Source of the DNA: Euryodendron excelsum | Lineage: Eukaryota; Streptophyta; Magnoliopsida; Ericales; Pentaphylacaceae | Reading direction: 5' to 3' | Assembly (NCBI GenBank): GCA_033060915.1 | Contig: CM065398.1 | Span: 2,052,501 to 2,116,500 of the forward strand | DNA length: 64,000 nt | Shown: piece after piece, positions 23,722-34,299 of the stretch | Numbering within the stretch: position 1 is the stretch's first letter | Layout: the number at the start of each line of letters is the position of its first letter | Translations under genes and position numbers: made by a program | Notes under the pieces: generated by a model | Database searches by the model: none | The model's input: only the letters and a program-made list of their open reading frames with translations | Told to the model about the DNA's origin: nothing

Positions 23722-24839
23722 ATGTCTAAAGAAAGAGCCCATGTTGAATCGTCCACTTACGTCTCTCCAAAATTCAAGAATGACTCTTTTACAAAGATTT
23801 TTGAGGATTCCTTTGCTACACGAAAAGTTTTACTTGAACGAGGCCTCAAAACACACCATTTCAATGATGTATTATTTATAAAAATTTTACTGAACATGGT
23901 TGGAATTTCATTTTGAATCTTAGTGGCAATGTTTATCCTGAGATGGTTAGGGAATTTTACTGTCACATTAACAATGTGAACAAAAAATAGTTGTCTTTTA
24001 AAACCTTTTGTCGAGGTTTTTCCTTCTTTATCAATGCTAATGTTGTGGGTCGTTTTTATGATCTTCCTCGTGTTGATAATCCTCAATTTCCTATTCAAAA
24101 TGTGGACGATGATATGGCTTTTATGAAAAATATTATATCTGTTTTGACAAACAATTCTGAGTCTTATGTGATGGGCAAACAAATTTGTCATTCCTCTCTC
24201 ACACCTGAGTATCGGATTCTCAACACTTTCACTTCATTCACTATTTGGCCTACATCTCATTCCACTTCTTTAAACTCTGAAAGATGTTGTTTATTGTTTG
24301 TCATTGGTACTGGTCTCACTATAGATCTTCCCTCTCTCATGGTACAACATATGATTCATGCCTCAAAGCATAAACCTAAGAATCTCGGTCTTCCCTTTGG
24401 TTATTTCATCTCCCACTACCTCTTGGCTCAAAATGTTCTACTTTTTTCGGGTGAGAAAGTTTTGTATTTGGTTACTCTTGTTGATAAGAAGTCTTTGGAG
24501 CGTAGTAAGCCTCACAAAGCACGTGTTGATGCTCCTATAATTGATGTGGATGCCGAGGAAAGTGATGAAGATGATAATGATGATGGTGATGATGATGATG
24601 ATGAGTTTGAGGGAGCTAAGGATCCTCCTATGTCTAGTGGACCTGAGAGTTCGTCATCTGGTTCAATGAAATTTCAATCTATGATGGGATTTCTTCAAGA
24701 TATGCAGCAGTCAAGCAATGAGCAGTTTATGCAAATTAATGCACGTCTTGATGTTTTTCAAGGGACAATGGATTCCGTGGTCAACTACATTCGAGACGGT
24801 CACATACCTCCTCCACCACCTCCTCCTGCTTTTCAGTGA
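23722..24839 (+). pseudogene. Putative plant transposon protein (Transposase_32-like), acidic tail, frame-broken
   Basis: ATG 23722 begins a protein with F-A-T-R-K-V-L-L-E-R-G-L (about residues 33-44) and, after a frameshift near 23898, the family signature G-N-V-Y-P-E-M-V-R-E-F-Y. A TAG (about 23986) follows, then an open frame to TGA 24839. That frame includes F-C-R-G-F-S-F (about 24002), a Leu-rich middle with S-H-Y-L-L-A, an Asp/Glu-rich acidic run (about 24550-24615), a heptad-like helix (M-Q-I-N-A-R-L-D-V-F) and a proline run at the end. This family is found in plant transposons and its biochemical role is unknown. Only one frameshift and one stop are visible, so decay is recent. It lies between GC clusters 2 and 3, upstream of TNP2. 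Confidence 0.7.
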
Positions 24840-24926
24840 TTTTGTGATAAAAAGGAGGAGATTAGCTTAGTGATTGTTTTTGAATGTCGTAGCTTGGTTA
24901 TGTGGTGGTGATAGTATGGTTGGTTG

Positions 24927-25366
24927 TTTTGATGTTTTTAGTTGTAGTTATGTTGTCAGATGGATTTGTTTTGGACATTTGGTTTGGATGATATATATAT
25001 GATGGTTTGAATGATGACTCATGTTTCTTTTGTAGTATATTTTGGGATTATTAATATATTAATTGAACATGTTTGTATTTTGATGGATTGTATTTACTTT
25101 GGTAACTGTTAAGCGGATGAAATCAGTCAATGAAATCAGCAAGCACGCGATCGCGGCCTAATAGCGCGCTAATAGTACAGAGTCTTAGTCTAGTCCAATG
25201 TGGGAACGCGCCATCGCGCGGTTGAGCCCGCGATTGCTCGCTATTGGCAGTTTTTTAAAACTTGTGAATATGAGCCATCTTTTATTTGTCTTTGCTGAAA
25301 TTAAAAACCATGTGGACTTAATTAATCGAATTATAGTAAACCAATTGAATGCATATGGGATACATT
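24927..25366 (+). repeat. Direct repeat A, copy 1 (upstream of TNP2)
   Basis: About 440 bp starting about 90 bp after the stop of the preceding gene. It shares with 29287-29826 an order of identical blocks: GGATTTGTTTTGGAC, a CATGTTTCTTTTGT block, a TGTATTTACTT block, a GC-rich cluster, and GTGAATATGAGCCATCTTTT followed by AAATTAAAAACCATGTGG. Identity is high enough to see by eye, with small indels. Confidence 0.9.
25143..25244. repeat. GC-rich palindromic cluster 3
   Basis: Contains CGCGATCGCGG, AATAGCGCGCTAATAG, CGCGCCATCGCGCGG and CCGCGATTGCTCGC. It lies within direct repeat copy 1, about 320 bp upstream of the TNP2 start. Confidence 0.85.
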
Positions 25367-25558
25367 TTAATTTTCGAATTATATGTTTGAAAGCTTTGTT
25401 GGATGATTGGTTTATTTCTCTTAGTTATAGTCTAGTAATTATAGTATAATTTTGTCACCTACTATATTATTTTACTTGAGTTATTACATAGCTAGTACCA
25501 TTTTACTATGCTAGTTTTGCATTTTAATTTTTATTCTGATCCTTGTAGGTGACAAGTC

Positions 25559-28500
25559 ATGGATAAAAGTTGGATGGCGATTAAGGATAGAGTGAGAAGT
25601 GAAGAATATAAAAATGGTGTAGTAAAGTTTATAAAGTTTGCGAGGGAAAAATTAGATGACCAAGAGGCTAAGATTTCTTGTCTGTGTTTAAATTGTTTGA
25701 ATGGAAAAAAGCTGAGTGCAAAAGAAGTTTATGTTCACTTGATCCAAAAAGGGATCGATTCTTCTTACAAGACCTAGGTAGATCATGGAGAACCTGTTGA
25801 TATGCATCAACCAAGTGTACGAAATGATGATGACCAATATCAAGGTGGTGGTAATTCAGATATAGTGGAAGGTGACATTCTTTGGGACAATGATTAGTTG
25901 CCCAATATGTTGGAAGAAATCTACGTGGATGGAGCCTTCGATGATGGTATGGATAATTTGCCTAACACTTTTGAAAGTCAAGATGCGCAGAAATTTGATA
26001 AGTTGTTTAATAATGCTCATCGTGAAGTATATTCGGGATGTAAAAAGTCAATTTTGTCGTTCATTGTGAAGATGCTTCATATTAAGGTGTACAACAAGAT
26101 GACCAATGCTACGTTTGACATGGTGATGGATGCATTCAAGGAGATGCTACCGAGTGCTGATGATACTGTACGATGGAATCTTTATGAATGTAAAAAGTAC
26201 TTGCGTGATTTGGGTTTGGGGTATGTGCCTATTCATTCGTACAAGTATGATTGTGCACTATTTGGGGAGAGACAACAGATTTGGAGCATTGCCTAAAGTG
26301 TAAGGAGTCCAGATACAAGGTAAATGACGATAAAGGTAAGAAGATCCCTCATAAGATATTACGTTGTTTTCCCCTAACGCCAAGGCTTAAAAGATTGTTT
26401 ATGTCAAAGAAAATAGCGGCTGACATGAGATGGCACAGAGAGAAACGTTTAGATGATGGAGTATTAAGACATCCGGCTGATGCTAAGGAATGGAAGGATT
26501 TTGATAAGCGATATCCATTATTCGCTGAGGACTGGCGAAACGTGAGGTTAGGGTTAGCAACTGATGGTTTTAATCCCTTTGGCAATAGGAGCTCATCATA
26601 TAATATGTAGCCCGTTATTTTGATGCCTTACAACCTCCCACCATGGATGTGCATGAAAGAGCCCTATTCTATGATGTCATTGCTAATTCCTGGGCCATTG
26701 TCCCCTAGAAGAGATATTGATGTTTACTTGCAACCACTTATTAGCGAGCTGAAAGAATGGTGGGTGAATGGGGTTCAAGCATATGATGCTTCGAAAGGGT
26801 AAAAGTTTCTAATGCGTGCAGCCGTAATGTGGACGAATAATGACTTCCCTGCATATGGAAACATGTCTGGTTGGATTACAAAAGGTTATTTGGCTTGTCC
26901 TATCTGCAATGAGGACAATTCATCGCAGGGTTTGATAAGCAAGATAGTGTACATGGGAGCTCGTCGCTTCTTGCCTAAAAATCACAGTTGGCGAAGGAGT
27001 AAGCTGTTTAATGGTGAGATGGAGAATCGATCAAGGCCTATGGAGATGTCAGGCGAACAAATATTGGAGCAAATTGATTCAGGGACTTACAAGCCATTTG
27101 GAAAGCATCCAAGTTGTAGGAAAAGACGAAGAGATGAGCATTCAATTTTAAATTGGATGAAGAGAAGTATTATGTTTGTGTTGCCATATTGGAAAACCCT
27201 CCAGCTTCGACACAACCTCGATGTCATGCATATAGAGAAGAATATATGTGATAATCTGCTTGGGACGTTATTGGGCATAGATGGTATGAATAAGGATAGG
27301 GAAAAGGCACGCTTAAATTTAGAAAACCTGAATATACGAAAGGAGTTACACCTCAAGAAGCGTGATGATGGGTCTTTTGAGAAGCCTCCAGCATTGTACA
27401 CACTGCCTGCTACTGGGAGACAATGCTTTTATGATTTTTTAAAGTCAATCAAGTACCCTAATGGTTATGCAGCAAACATCTTTAACTCTGTGAGCATTAA
27501 AGGGGGTAAGTTGTCTGGCCTTAAAACTCATGATTGCCATGTCCTTTTGCAACGACTTCTTCCGATTGGGATACACGGTTATTTTACTAAGGAAATTGGT
27601 ACCGTGCTATTTGAGTTAGGTAATTTTTTTCAGCAATTGTACTCAAAGACATTGAGGGTAGATGATGTAAAGAAGCTAGAGGGCCATATCATCCTCGTAC
27701 TTTGCAAGCTTGAAAAGATATTTCCTCCGGCTTTCTTTGATGTCATGGTGCACTTGGTTGTTTATTTACCTCGTGAAATTAAGCTTGGAGGACCAGTGCA
27801 ATATCGATGGATGTATCCAATTGAAAGGTAATTATGTTATCGACAAACATAATACTGTGTGATATCATATTATGTTGTCTAGACTAAGCATGTTCTTGAT
27901 GATTTGAAAGCCTAATTTCCTCTTGAAAAATTTTCATTATCTCATCTGTAGGCTACTTGGGATGTTAAAAGGGTTTGTTGCCAATAAATCTCGTCCAAAA
28001 GGTTCGATTGCAGAGGCGTACCTTTCCAAAGAGTGTACTACTTTCTGTTCTAGGTATCTTGACAGAATAGAAACTATTTTCAACCGACAAGAAAGGAACG
28101 ATGATGGCGGTGAGCGTGGTCTTAGGTTAGTAGTATTTTCTCAAACTGCCCGTTCGTTTGGCTTGATTACAAAGGCACCGGATGCGCCCACTACAGAACG
28201 TGAAATGGCATATTGGTTTATCTTATTCAATTATTCAGAAGTGGAACCTTATCTACAGTATGTTTTCTTTGACGTTCTTAATTTCATTTCTTACATATGA
28301 TTATATTTATGTATTCGTAATTAAGAAAGTGTAATGATCGAGTAGGAAATACAGCAGTTTGCTTGGAAATAAAAATACAGAATACATCAAAAAGCAACAA
28401 CAAAAAGAATTTCCAAATTGGTTCAAACAAGAAGTAAGTCCTAGTTACTTGTGCACATGAAGATAATGATATACTAAAATTAACATTATTTACGTTGTTT

Positions 28501-29280
28501 GTGTAGATGAATCAATTGAGAAAAGATAAGGCCCCAGAAGCAACAGATGAATTATGGTCGTTAGCCAACGGTCCGGGTCCAATAGTAAGGACACATTCAG
28601 GGTGTATTTGTAATGGAATGCGATTTCATACCGTCGACCGTGACAGTCGCCATAAAAGTCAAAATAGTGGTGTGGTAGTGGAAGGAAATCACCCAAGCGG
28701 CTTAACGAATTTCTACGGTAAATTGATCAAAGTGTGGGAAATAACGTATTTGTTTGAATATCGAGTTATTTTGTTCCAATGTGAATGGTTCAATACTGGT
28801 ACCAACAAGACTTGTTGAATGGATGAACATGCCATAAGTATTAATGTCAAAAGTAGATGGTACAAGAATGATCCATTTGTGTTACCAAATCAAATCCAGC
28901 AAGTTTTCTACGTCAATGATACCAAGTATAAGACGTCAATCAAAGAAGATTGGAAAGTTGTAGAACGATTCTAACATCGAGGAATATGGGATGTGCCAGA
29001 GAAAGATGAAATAGATCAAACAGATGATCCTGTTGATGTGTTCCAACAAGAAACGAGCACTGAGATTGCACCAATTATCCTTGAAGATCCCATTACCAAT
29101 GATTTGCTTAGGACTGATGTTGATCCAAAAGTTATTAGCGAGGACGTAATTTTACAATCCAGGATTCAACAAGTAGAAGATAGTGAAGAAGAAGCATTCC
29201 GTCATGATCAGAAAAATGAACTACCAAAGAATCCAAATGATGAAGAAAAGTTTGATGACTTTGATGTAAACCTTGCATAG
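25559..29280 (+). pseudogene. TNP2-type CACTA transposase (En/Spm TNPD), with DUF4218/DUF4216-type regions, multiply broken
   Basis: ATG 25559 follows an acceptor (CCTTGTAG/GTGACAAGTC), implying a leader intron. Coding blocks are 25559-27827, 27952-28257, 28358-28433 and 28507-29280, with GT-AG introns between. The N-terminal zinc-finger-like transposase-associated domain (C-x-C-x-N-C) is followed by the TNP2 core: L-M-P-Y-N-L-P-P-W (about 26620), D-F-P-A-Y-G-N-M-S-G-W (26842) and H-N-L-D-V-M-H-I-E-K-N (27210). Then come the DUF4218 region with K-S-R-P-K-G-S-I-A-E (27985) and the DUF4216 region to the end. Lesions are in-frame stops at 25775, 25895, 26608, 26800, 28816 and 28972 and one frameshift near 26265. 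It cannot make a full protein, but the frame is otherwise well kept. Confidence 0.95.
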
Positions 29281-29286
29281 AACAGA

Positions 29287-29826
29287 CTTTGATAATTTTA
29301 GTTTTAGTTATGTTGTTGGACGGATTTGTTTTGGACAATTTGGTTTGGATGATATATAATATGGTTTAGATGATGATTCATGTTTCTTTTGTGGTATATT
29401 TTGGGATTGTTAATATGTTATTGAACATATTTGTATTTTGATTGATTGTATTTACTTTATTAACCCGTTAAGTAAGGTGGATGTTTAGGGGGAAGAGAGT
29501 TTTTATATGGGGGGAGATAATTTATTATCTTACAAAATGGAGCACTCCATCGCGGGATAATAGCGCGCTAATAGCGCAGAGAGTTCAGTAGATGAAATCA
29601 ATAACCTTGCGATCGCGGCTAATAGCGCGTTAATAGCATAGAGAGTTCAGTGCAGTTCACTGTGGGAGCGCGCCATCGCTCAGTTGATCCTGCGATTGCG
29701 CGCTACTAATAGTTTATGTAAATTGTGAATATGAGCCATCTTTTATTTGTCTTTGCTGAAATTAAAAACCATGTGGGCTTAATTCATCAAATTATAGTAT
29801 ATTAATTGAATGCATATGGGATACGT
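29287..29826 (+). repeat. Direct repeat A, copy 2 (downstream of TNP2)
   Basis: It starts 7 bp after the last TNP2 codon and repeats the blocks of copy 1 in the same order. It has about 100 bp extra in the GC-rich part, where a unit ending GAGAGTTCAG is itself doubled. The two copies bracket the TNP2 gene, so recombination between them would delete it. Confidence 0.9.
29546..29705. repeat. GC-rich palindromic cluster 4
   Basis: Contains TAATAGCGCGCTAATAGCGCAGAG once and TAATAGCGCGTTAATAGCATAG about 70 bp later, GCGATCGCGG, GCGCGCCATCGC and GCGATTGCGCGC. It is the longest of the four clusters. Confidence 0.85.
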
Positions 29827-30023
29827 TTGCCTTAAGTTACTCCAAAGTTCCAAGTTACTTCATTTTATTCAACTTCTTATAGTTAGCATGAAACTAAATA
29901 TATTTGAATTGGTGATTGGGATGAGATTACTTTCCGTACGCATGCTATAAGAAGCCAAACCTTACCTGAAAACTTATTTATTTGTAACTCACTCATTAAT
30001 TAATGAGAAAGATGTATGGTTAA

Positions 30024-30500
30024 TTGAGAGTTAACATGTTTTACATTTCAATCAATGGGAGTATTCCTTTGTCACTGTTTTCCTTCCTATTACTGCGAAA
30101 AATTCAGCTTTCCAATAACCAATTTCGTGGTCAAGTTACTGGATTTTCAAATGAATCATTGCATTCATTGGATACATTGGATTTGAGTAGTAACAAACTA
30201 GAAGGGCCTATTCCCACATCTTTCTTTGAAATTAAAAGGCTAAATATTCTTGTACTTTCTTTCAACAACTTCAGTGGCACCATAGAGCTAGATGTGATCT
30301 TGGGCCTATAAAAACTTACAACAATCGAGCTCATACAATAGCTTGATTGACAGTTAATGCTAGTGAAAGCAAGTCTAGCTTATCTTCCTTTCCCCAGCTC
30401 AACACATTAAAAATGGCTTGTTGCAAGCTGCAAAGATTTCCTGACCTACAGAACCAATCGAGAATGATTTATTTGGACAAAATAAATTTTCATCAAATTT
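30024..30500 (+). pseudogene. Captured LRR receptor-like-protein fragment inside the CACTA element
   Basis: Plus-strand translation shows three to four extracellular leucine-rich repeats of the plant type. They run from L-L-R-K-I-Q-L-S-N-N-Q-F through L-D-T-L-D-L-S-S-N-K-L-E-G-P-I-P to L-N-I-L-V-L-S-F-N-N-F-S-G-T. After a TAA at 30309 and frame changes, a further piece is readable: N-A-S-E-S-K-S-S-L-S-S-F-P-Q-L-N-T-L-K-M, then L-Q-R-F-P-D-L-Q-N-Q-S-R-M-I-Y-L-D. It closely resembles Cf/Ve/RLP7-type receptor-like proteins, which sense pathogen signals. There is no signal peptide, transmembrane or cytoplasmic part. It is a host exon fragment picked up by the transposon, next to its right end. 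Confidence 0.85.
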
Positions 30501-30504
30501 TAGA

Positions 30505-30801
30505 TTGCAACCAAACTTTAGTCGCAAATGTTAAACATTTGGCAACAACAAAAAACTTAGTCACCTAATGTTCAACTTTTGACAACAACAAAAAACTTAG
30601 TCACCTAATGTTCAACTTTTGGCAACAGTGCATCAAGTTAGTCGCTGAAAACTATAATTATTGGTCACTAAAAAGCCATGGTCGCTAAAATGTTAATAAC
30701 GGTGACCAAATTATTATTTAGTTGCTAGACATGTAACTATTGGTGACTACCCACAATATGGTCGCAACAATTAGTCGCGAAATGTGTTTTTTCTTGTAGT
30801 G
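30505..30801. repeat. CACTA right terminus, subterminal repeats and 43-bp tandem repeat
   Basis: Many TTAGTCGC, GGTCGC, GGTGACTA and GTTGCTAG words precede the terminus. A 43-bp unit (TTGGCAACAACAAAAAACTT... ) is repeated in tandem at about 30538-30625. Together with the left subterminal array it would serve as the TNPA-like protein binding region. Confidence 0.85.
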
Positions 30802-32333
30802 AGTGTTTGCACCACGTTCACCAGATTTTTTGAATCTTCTCTCCCTTTGCTGCCAATTAAGCACCTACAGTTTATGATTGAAGGATTAAAAAATAAAAAA
30901 GTGACAATCACTTAGTTCTACAATAAGCTGTTAAGTTATTTACACCATTTTTCAAACCATTTTTCACGCATGTACGGGTAATATCTAAATACAAGTTCAA
31001 AATTCAAACTATCCTTTTTTTTTTTTTTTTTATAGTTTTTCAAACTATCCTTTTCAAACCATTTTTCACGCCTATGCAAAATTAGAGACATCGGCAACCT
31101 TTCCTGAAGAGGTTTCTTGGCAAACAAATATGATGTCAAATCTAGGTGGTTGTTCTGGTTCCAGATGATGCTCAATACAACAATACCAGCCATGTTATAT
31201 TCAGTAGTTCATCACCAAATTCTATGGTCATGTTTATTATGGAATTATGAAATGTAAATAGTAGTTATTTGTATTTGTAAAGAGCGTTATATTGGCACAT
31301 AATTAGAATTGGAATAAAATTTGCTGGTCAGATCATTTGATCACTCACTATTGATTTTTGGAAAGCAAGTCTATGAAGAGGGCTGGTTCTCTTGCCTATC
31401 ACGAACCCACAGTTAGACGAAAAAAAGAAGAGGCTTGTTCAATACAGAATGCAAAGACTGGAGATAGGGTTGATGAAGGGGTATATTTCTTATGTATAAG
31501 GACCATGATGTAGTTATTGCCAGATTAGAGACTGAAAAGGTAAAACAGTGAAAGCTAGTGCGTGCTTCAAAAGGTAGAAAGAGTTGGCCATTTAAGTCAA
31601 TAAGGAGATAAATAAAGTGAATTATAGGATTGAAAAAAGAATTTGTTGGTATTTCCATGCCCTTGAAATTGTTTTCTACCAAGATTGGACCTGATAATAA
31701 GCAAAGGGTTTCATTTAGGATATGGTTATGAGGAGAAGCTGTAAGAATTAACTGAAAAACCTTTAGCCATCAAATGACTCAAATCAAAACCTAGTGGGAG
31801 AAACTCATGGATAGTTATTGCTATGCACTCGGGTTCTTGCTAGATGTTTTTATGCTGCATGAATTGGAGTCAGCTTGATGTATTTTTGTAGTTTTCTATA
31901 TAGGTTGTTATATGTTTGTTCAATTACCAAAGTCATTTAACTTCCACCTTCTAGATTTGTTCATGAGAATAGAGATATTGCAATTGGAATCGATATGTTT
32001 ACAGATACTCTTTAATTTCGTGAGAGAGAGAGAGAGAGCTTACACCGAGGTAGGTCGTTATCACCGTCGTTATTGCCATCGCCATTGGCCTGTTGTCTCC
32101 TTCAAATGGCGATTTGCGCTCACTCTCTCGGTCTCTCCACTGGATGAGGCATCAAGGTCGACAATGTGGGTGAGCCGATGAGGATATTAGGGATTTGGGA
32201 AGGATATTTGGATCGAGTCGGGTCGGGTAAACATGTCGGTGCAAAATATAAAATGGGTTAGCTTAATATATATATATTCCAGATTTCAGGGTGCGCGGCC
32301 GCCTACTCTCAGCGTTTGGTTGGTCTGCCCTTG
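30802..32333 (-). other. hAT element right part (upstream of its transposase)
   Basis: Reading on the minus strand, this is the non-coding 5' side of the hAT transposase. A possible leader exon lies at about 31985-32180 with a (GA)n tract (32023-32039) that becomes CTCTCTC on the minus strand. Another possible exon lies at 30805-30868 (after CTGTAG). Tandem CCATTTTTCACGC words occur near 30950-31075. No intact frame. Confidence 0.5.
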
Positions 32334-32341
32334 AATAGGAG
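32334..32341. repeat. Right 8-bp target-site duplication of the hAT element
   Basis: AATAGGAG, partner of AATAGAAG at 13884-13891 (7 of 8 bases). The gag frame resumes directly after it. Confidence 0.8.
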
Positions 32342-33060
32342 TATAAAGTTAGCCAATAGAGTTCAAAATAATATATGTTCGTCATGTGTAAGTTCTATGC
32401 ATACTACAGAGTTGTATCCTTCCATAACAGGGTATTTAGAATGCTATTTTAAGCAAGCAAATGCACTAAATAATTATGAAAAGTAATTGGTAATTCTTTT
32501 ACAGAAACATACAATTTCAATTGGCGAAACCATCCAAATTTTTTATGGAGAAATAATCAACAAAATCCTAATTTAAGTGGGCATCCCTTGCAATCTCAAA
32601 ATCAATTTCCACCCGATTTTTGCCCTCCTACCTCAATCATATCATGTTCAACAGTATCCCAATAATTCACTTCCATCAAATCTTTAGTTCCCTGCACCAC
32701 AACAACAAAAATCATCTTTAGAAAATTCTCTCAAGGTATTTATGCAAGTAATAGGCCAATTTATAGTTGAAATAAAGAATTCTACTAACATAAATACTCA
32801 AGTAATTGCAAAACTAGAAAATCAAGTGGATCAGTTAGCTAGTCAAGTGGCAGAACGAGAAAAGGAGAAGTTTCTTAGTCAACCTATAGTTAATCCAAAA
32901 GGGCAATTTATCATAAATGACCATTCTAGTTATTCAAAAGACCAAGATCAAGTTCAATCTATTATCACTCTTAGGTCAGAAAAACATGTTGACAGTTAAG
33001 TAAATACATCTGAAGAAGAACATCTAGAAAAGACTGAGAAAAATAAAAATCAAAGGGTGT
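32342..33060 (+). pseudogene. Gypsy gag, C-terminal half, broken
   Basis: It resumes the interrupted gag. A degraded zinc-knuckle-like C-S-S-C-V-S-S-M-H-T-T block (about 32378-32410) is followed by Q-A-N-A-L-N-N-Y, then N-W-R-N-H-P-N-F (about 32523-32546) and a Gln/Pro-rich linker. Next is a coiled-coil helix L-E-N-Q-V-D-Q-L-A-S-Q-V (about 32816) and the family's V-N-P-K-G-Q and I-I-T-L-R-S blocks. Stops occur near 32474 and 32995, among others. In intact elements gag and pol are one frame, so the protease follows directly. Confidence 0.85.
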
Positions 33061-33087
33061 TCAAGTAAAAGATTAAGAGTCTCTTTC

Positions 33088-33830
33088 TCCACAACCAATA
33101 GAGATTGACCTATCTATTAAAAATTTTGTCCCTAAAGCTCCATTTCCTCAACGATTAGTACCCCCTCAGAAATGTGCGCAATACGGGGATATTTTAGAAG
33201 TGTTTAAGAAAGTGCAATTCAATATTCCTTTTTTAGATGCTATCCAACAAGTGTCATCTTATACTAAAATTTTTAAAGACATTGTTACTATAAAAAGAAA
33301 GACAAACGTTTAGAATTTCTGGCTGAACAAGTCAGCTCTATTATTCAATGTAAAATTCCTATAAAGTACAAAGACCCAGGTTGTCCTATAATTTTTTGTA
33401 CAATTGAAAATCATCATATTGAGCAAGCTTTGCAAGATTTAAGAGCGAGCATGAATTTATTACCGTATTCAGTCTATTTACAGTTAGATCTTAGATAATT
33501 AAATCCCACACCAGTAAAGTTGCAGTTAGCTGATAAGTCTGTCAAAATTCCTGGACATATCATTGAAGATGTCTTAATTCAGGTTGATAAGTTCTACTTT
33601 CCAATTGACTTTATAATCCTTGATACGCAACCTGTTCAAAACTCTAAGGGGCAAATTCCTGTTATTTTAGAGCATCATTTCTTGGCTACCTCCAATACTC
33701 TAACTAACTATAGAAATGGTGTGATGAAGATTTCAATTGAAAATATGACTGTTGATCTTAATATTTTTAATATTAATAAACAACCACCGAATGAAGAAGA
33801 GAAAGGGACAGTGTGTATGCCTTATGCATG
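33088..33830 (+). pseudogene. Gypsy aspartic protease region, broken
   Basis: It starts with K-A-P-F-P-Q-R-L-V-P-P and F-N-I-P-F-L-D-A-I-Q-Q-V-S-S-Y, then frameshifts near 33300. The active-site stretch reads L-Q-D-L-R-A-S-M-N-L-L-P-Y-S-V-Y-L (about 33430-33480). The usual D-L-G-A/S triad has Arg in place of Gly, so the enzyme would be inactive even in frame. The C-terminal part (33520-33831) is open: D-K-F-Y-F-P-I-D-F-I-I-L-D and F-L-A-T-S-N-T-L. A stop interrupts near 33496. Confidence 0.85.
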
Positions 33831-33831
33831 A

Positions 33832-34280
33832 CACATCCATTCTAATTAGTTATGAAGATCCTTTAGAGGCTTGCCTAGCTCATTTGGAGATAATTATGAT
33901 ATTGATGAATCTATAAATCAAGTTAATGCTTTTGTTAGATTCAATTCCTATGCTAGATATAAACAAATGGCAATCTAAAGTAATGCCTCTTTTACATTCT
34001 TCCACACCACCACACCCATCTATGGAGGAATCAACTAAATTAGAATTGAAATCACCAGACAATTTGGAATATATTTTTCCTAATCATTTCGAGACATTCT
34101 TGATCATTATAACGACTAATTTAGATGAGTCTAATGAAGAAAATTTAAATATTCTTAAAAAGCATAAGAAAACAATAGGTTGTTCTATTAATGATATTAA
34201 ATAAAGTAGTTCTCCCATAGTAATACATAGAATTCATCTAGAGGATAATGAAAAGACTCTTAATTCCTACTATTGAAGTA
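33832..34280 (+). pseudogene. Gypsy linker before reverse transcriptase; RT to integrase deleted
   Basis: The linker carries L-E-L-K-S-P-D-N-L-E-Y-I-F and K-K-T-I-G-C-S-I-N-D-I-K, then H-R-I-H-L-E-D-N-E-K-T at about 34222-34260. This is the point where RT normally begins. The sequence then passes into 3' non-coding DNA without the Y-x-D-D, RNase H or integrase blocks. About 2.5-3 kb of pol has been lost. Confidence 0.75.
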
Positions 34281-34299
34281 AACTCCGCCACTCTATGGA

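Larger units (their letters stand above)
16770..30801 (+). mobile_element. CACTA (En/Spm) DNA transposon, 14,032 bp
   Basis: The left terminus CACTACAAGAAAAA and the right terminus TTTTTTCTTGTAGTG are exact CACTA inverted ends, flanked by a perfect 3-bp target duplication AGT (16767-16769 and 30802-30804). Subterminal regions carry many GGCGACTAA/TTAGTCGCCA-type words. The interior has a minus-strand TNPA-like gene, a plus-strand putative plant transposon protein, a plus-strand TNP2 transposase and an LRR gene fragment. All are damaged. The insertion is in the hAT element, so it is younger than that element. Confidence 0.97.
13892..32333 (-). mobile_element. hAT element (ZMYM1-like transposase), itself split by a CACTA element
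   Basis: The left terminus CAATGGCAGACCCAGG and the right terminus, reverse-complemented as CAAGGGCAGACC, form short inverted repeats. An 8-bp target duplication flanks them. Removing 13892-32333 plus one target copy restores the gag reading frame across the junction. Without the CACTA insert the element is about 4.4 kb, a usual size for the family. The transposase pseudogene lies on the minus strand at 14105-16497, with non-coding upstream DNA at 16498-16769 and 30802-32333. Confidence 0.85.

Noticed and set aside
13892..32333. CRISPR-like or phage-like system in the repeat-rich region
   Set aside because: The repeats are terminal or subterminal transposon words, not regularly spaced direct repeats with unique spacers. 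The genome is plant nuclear.
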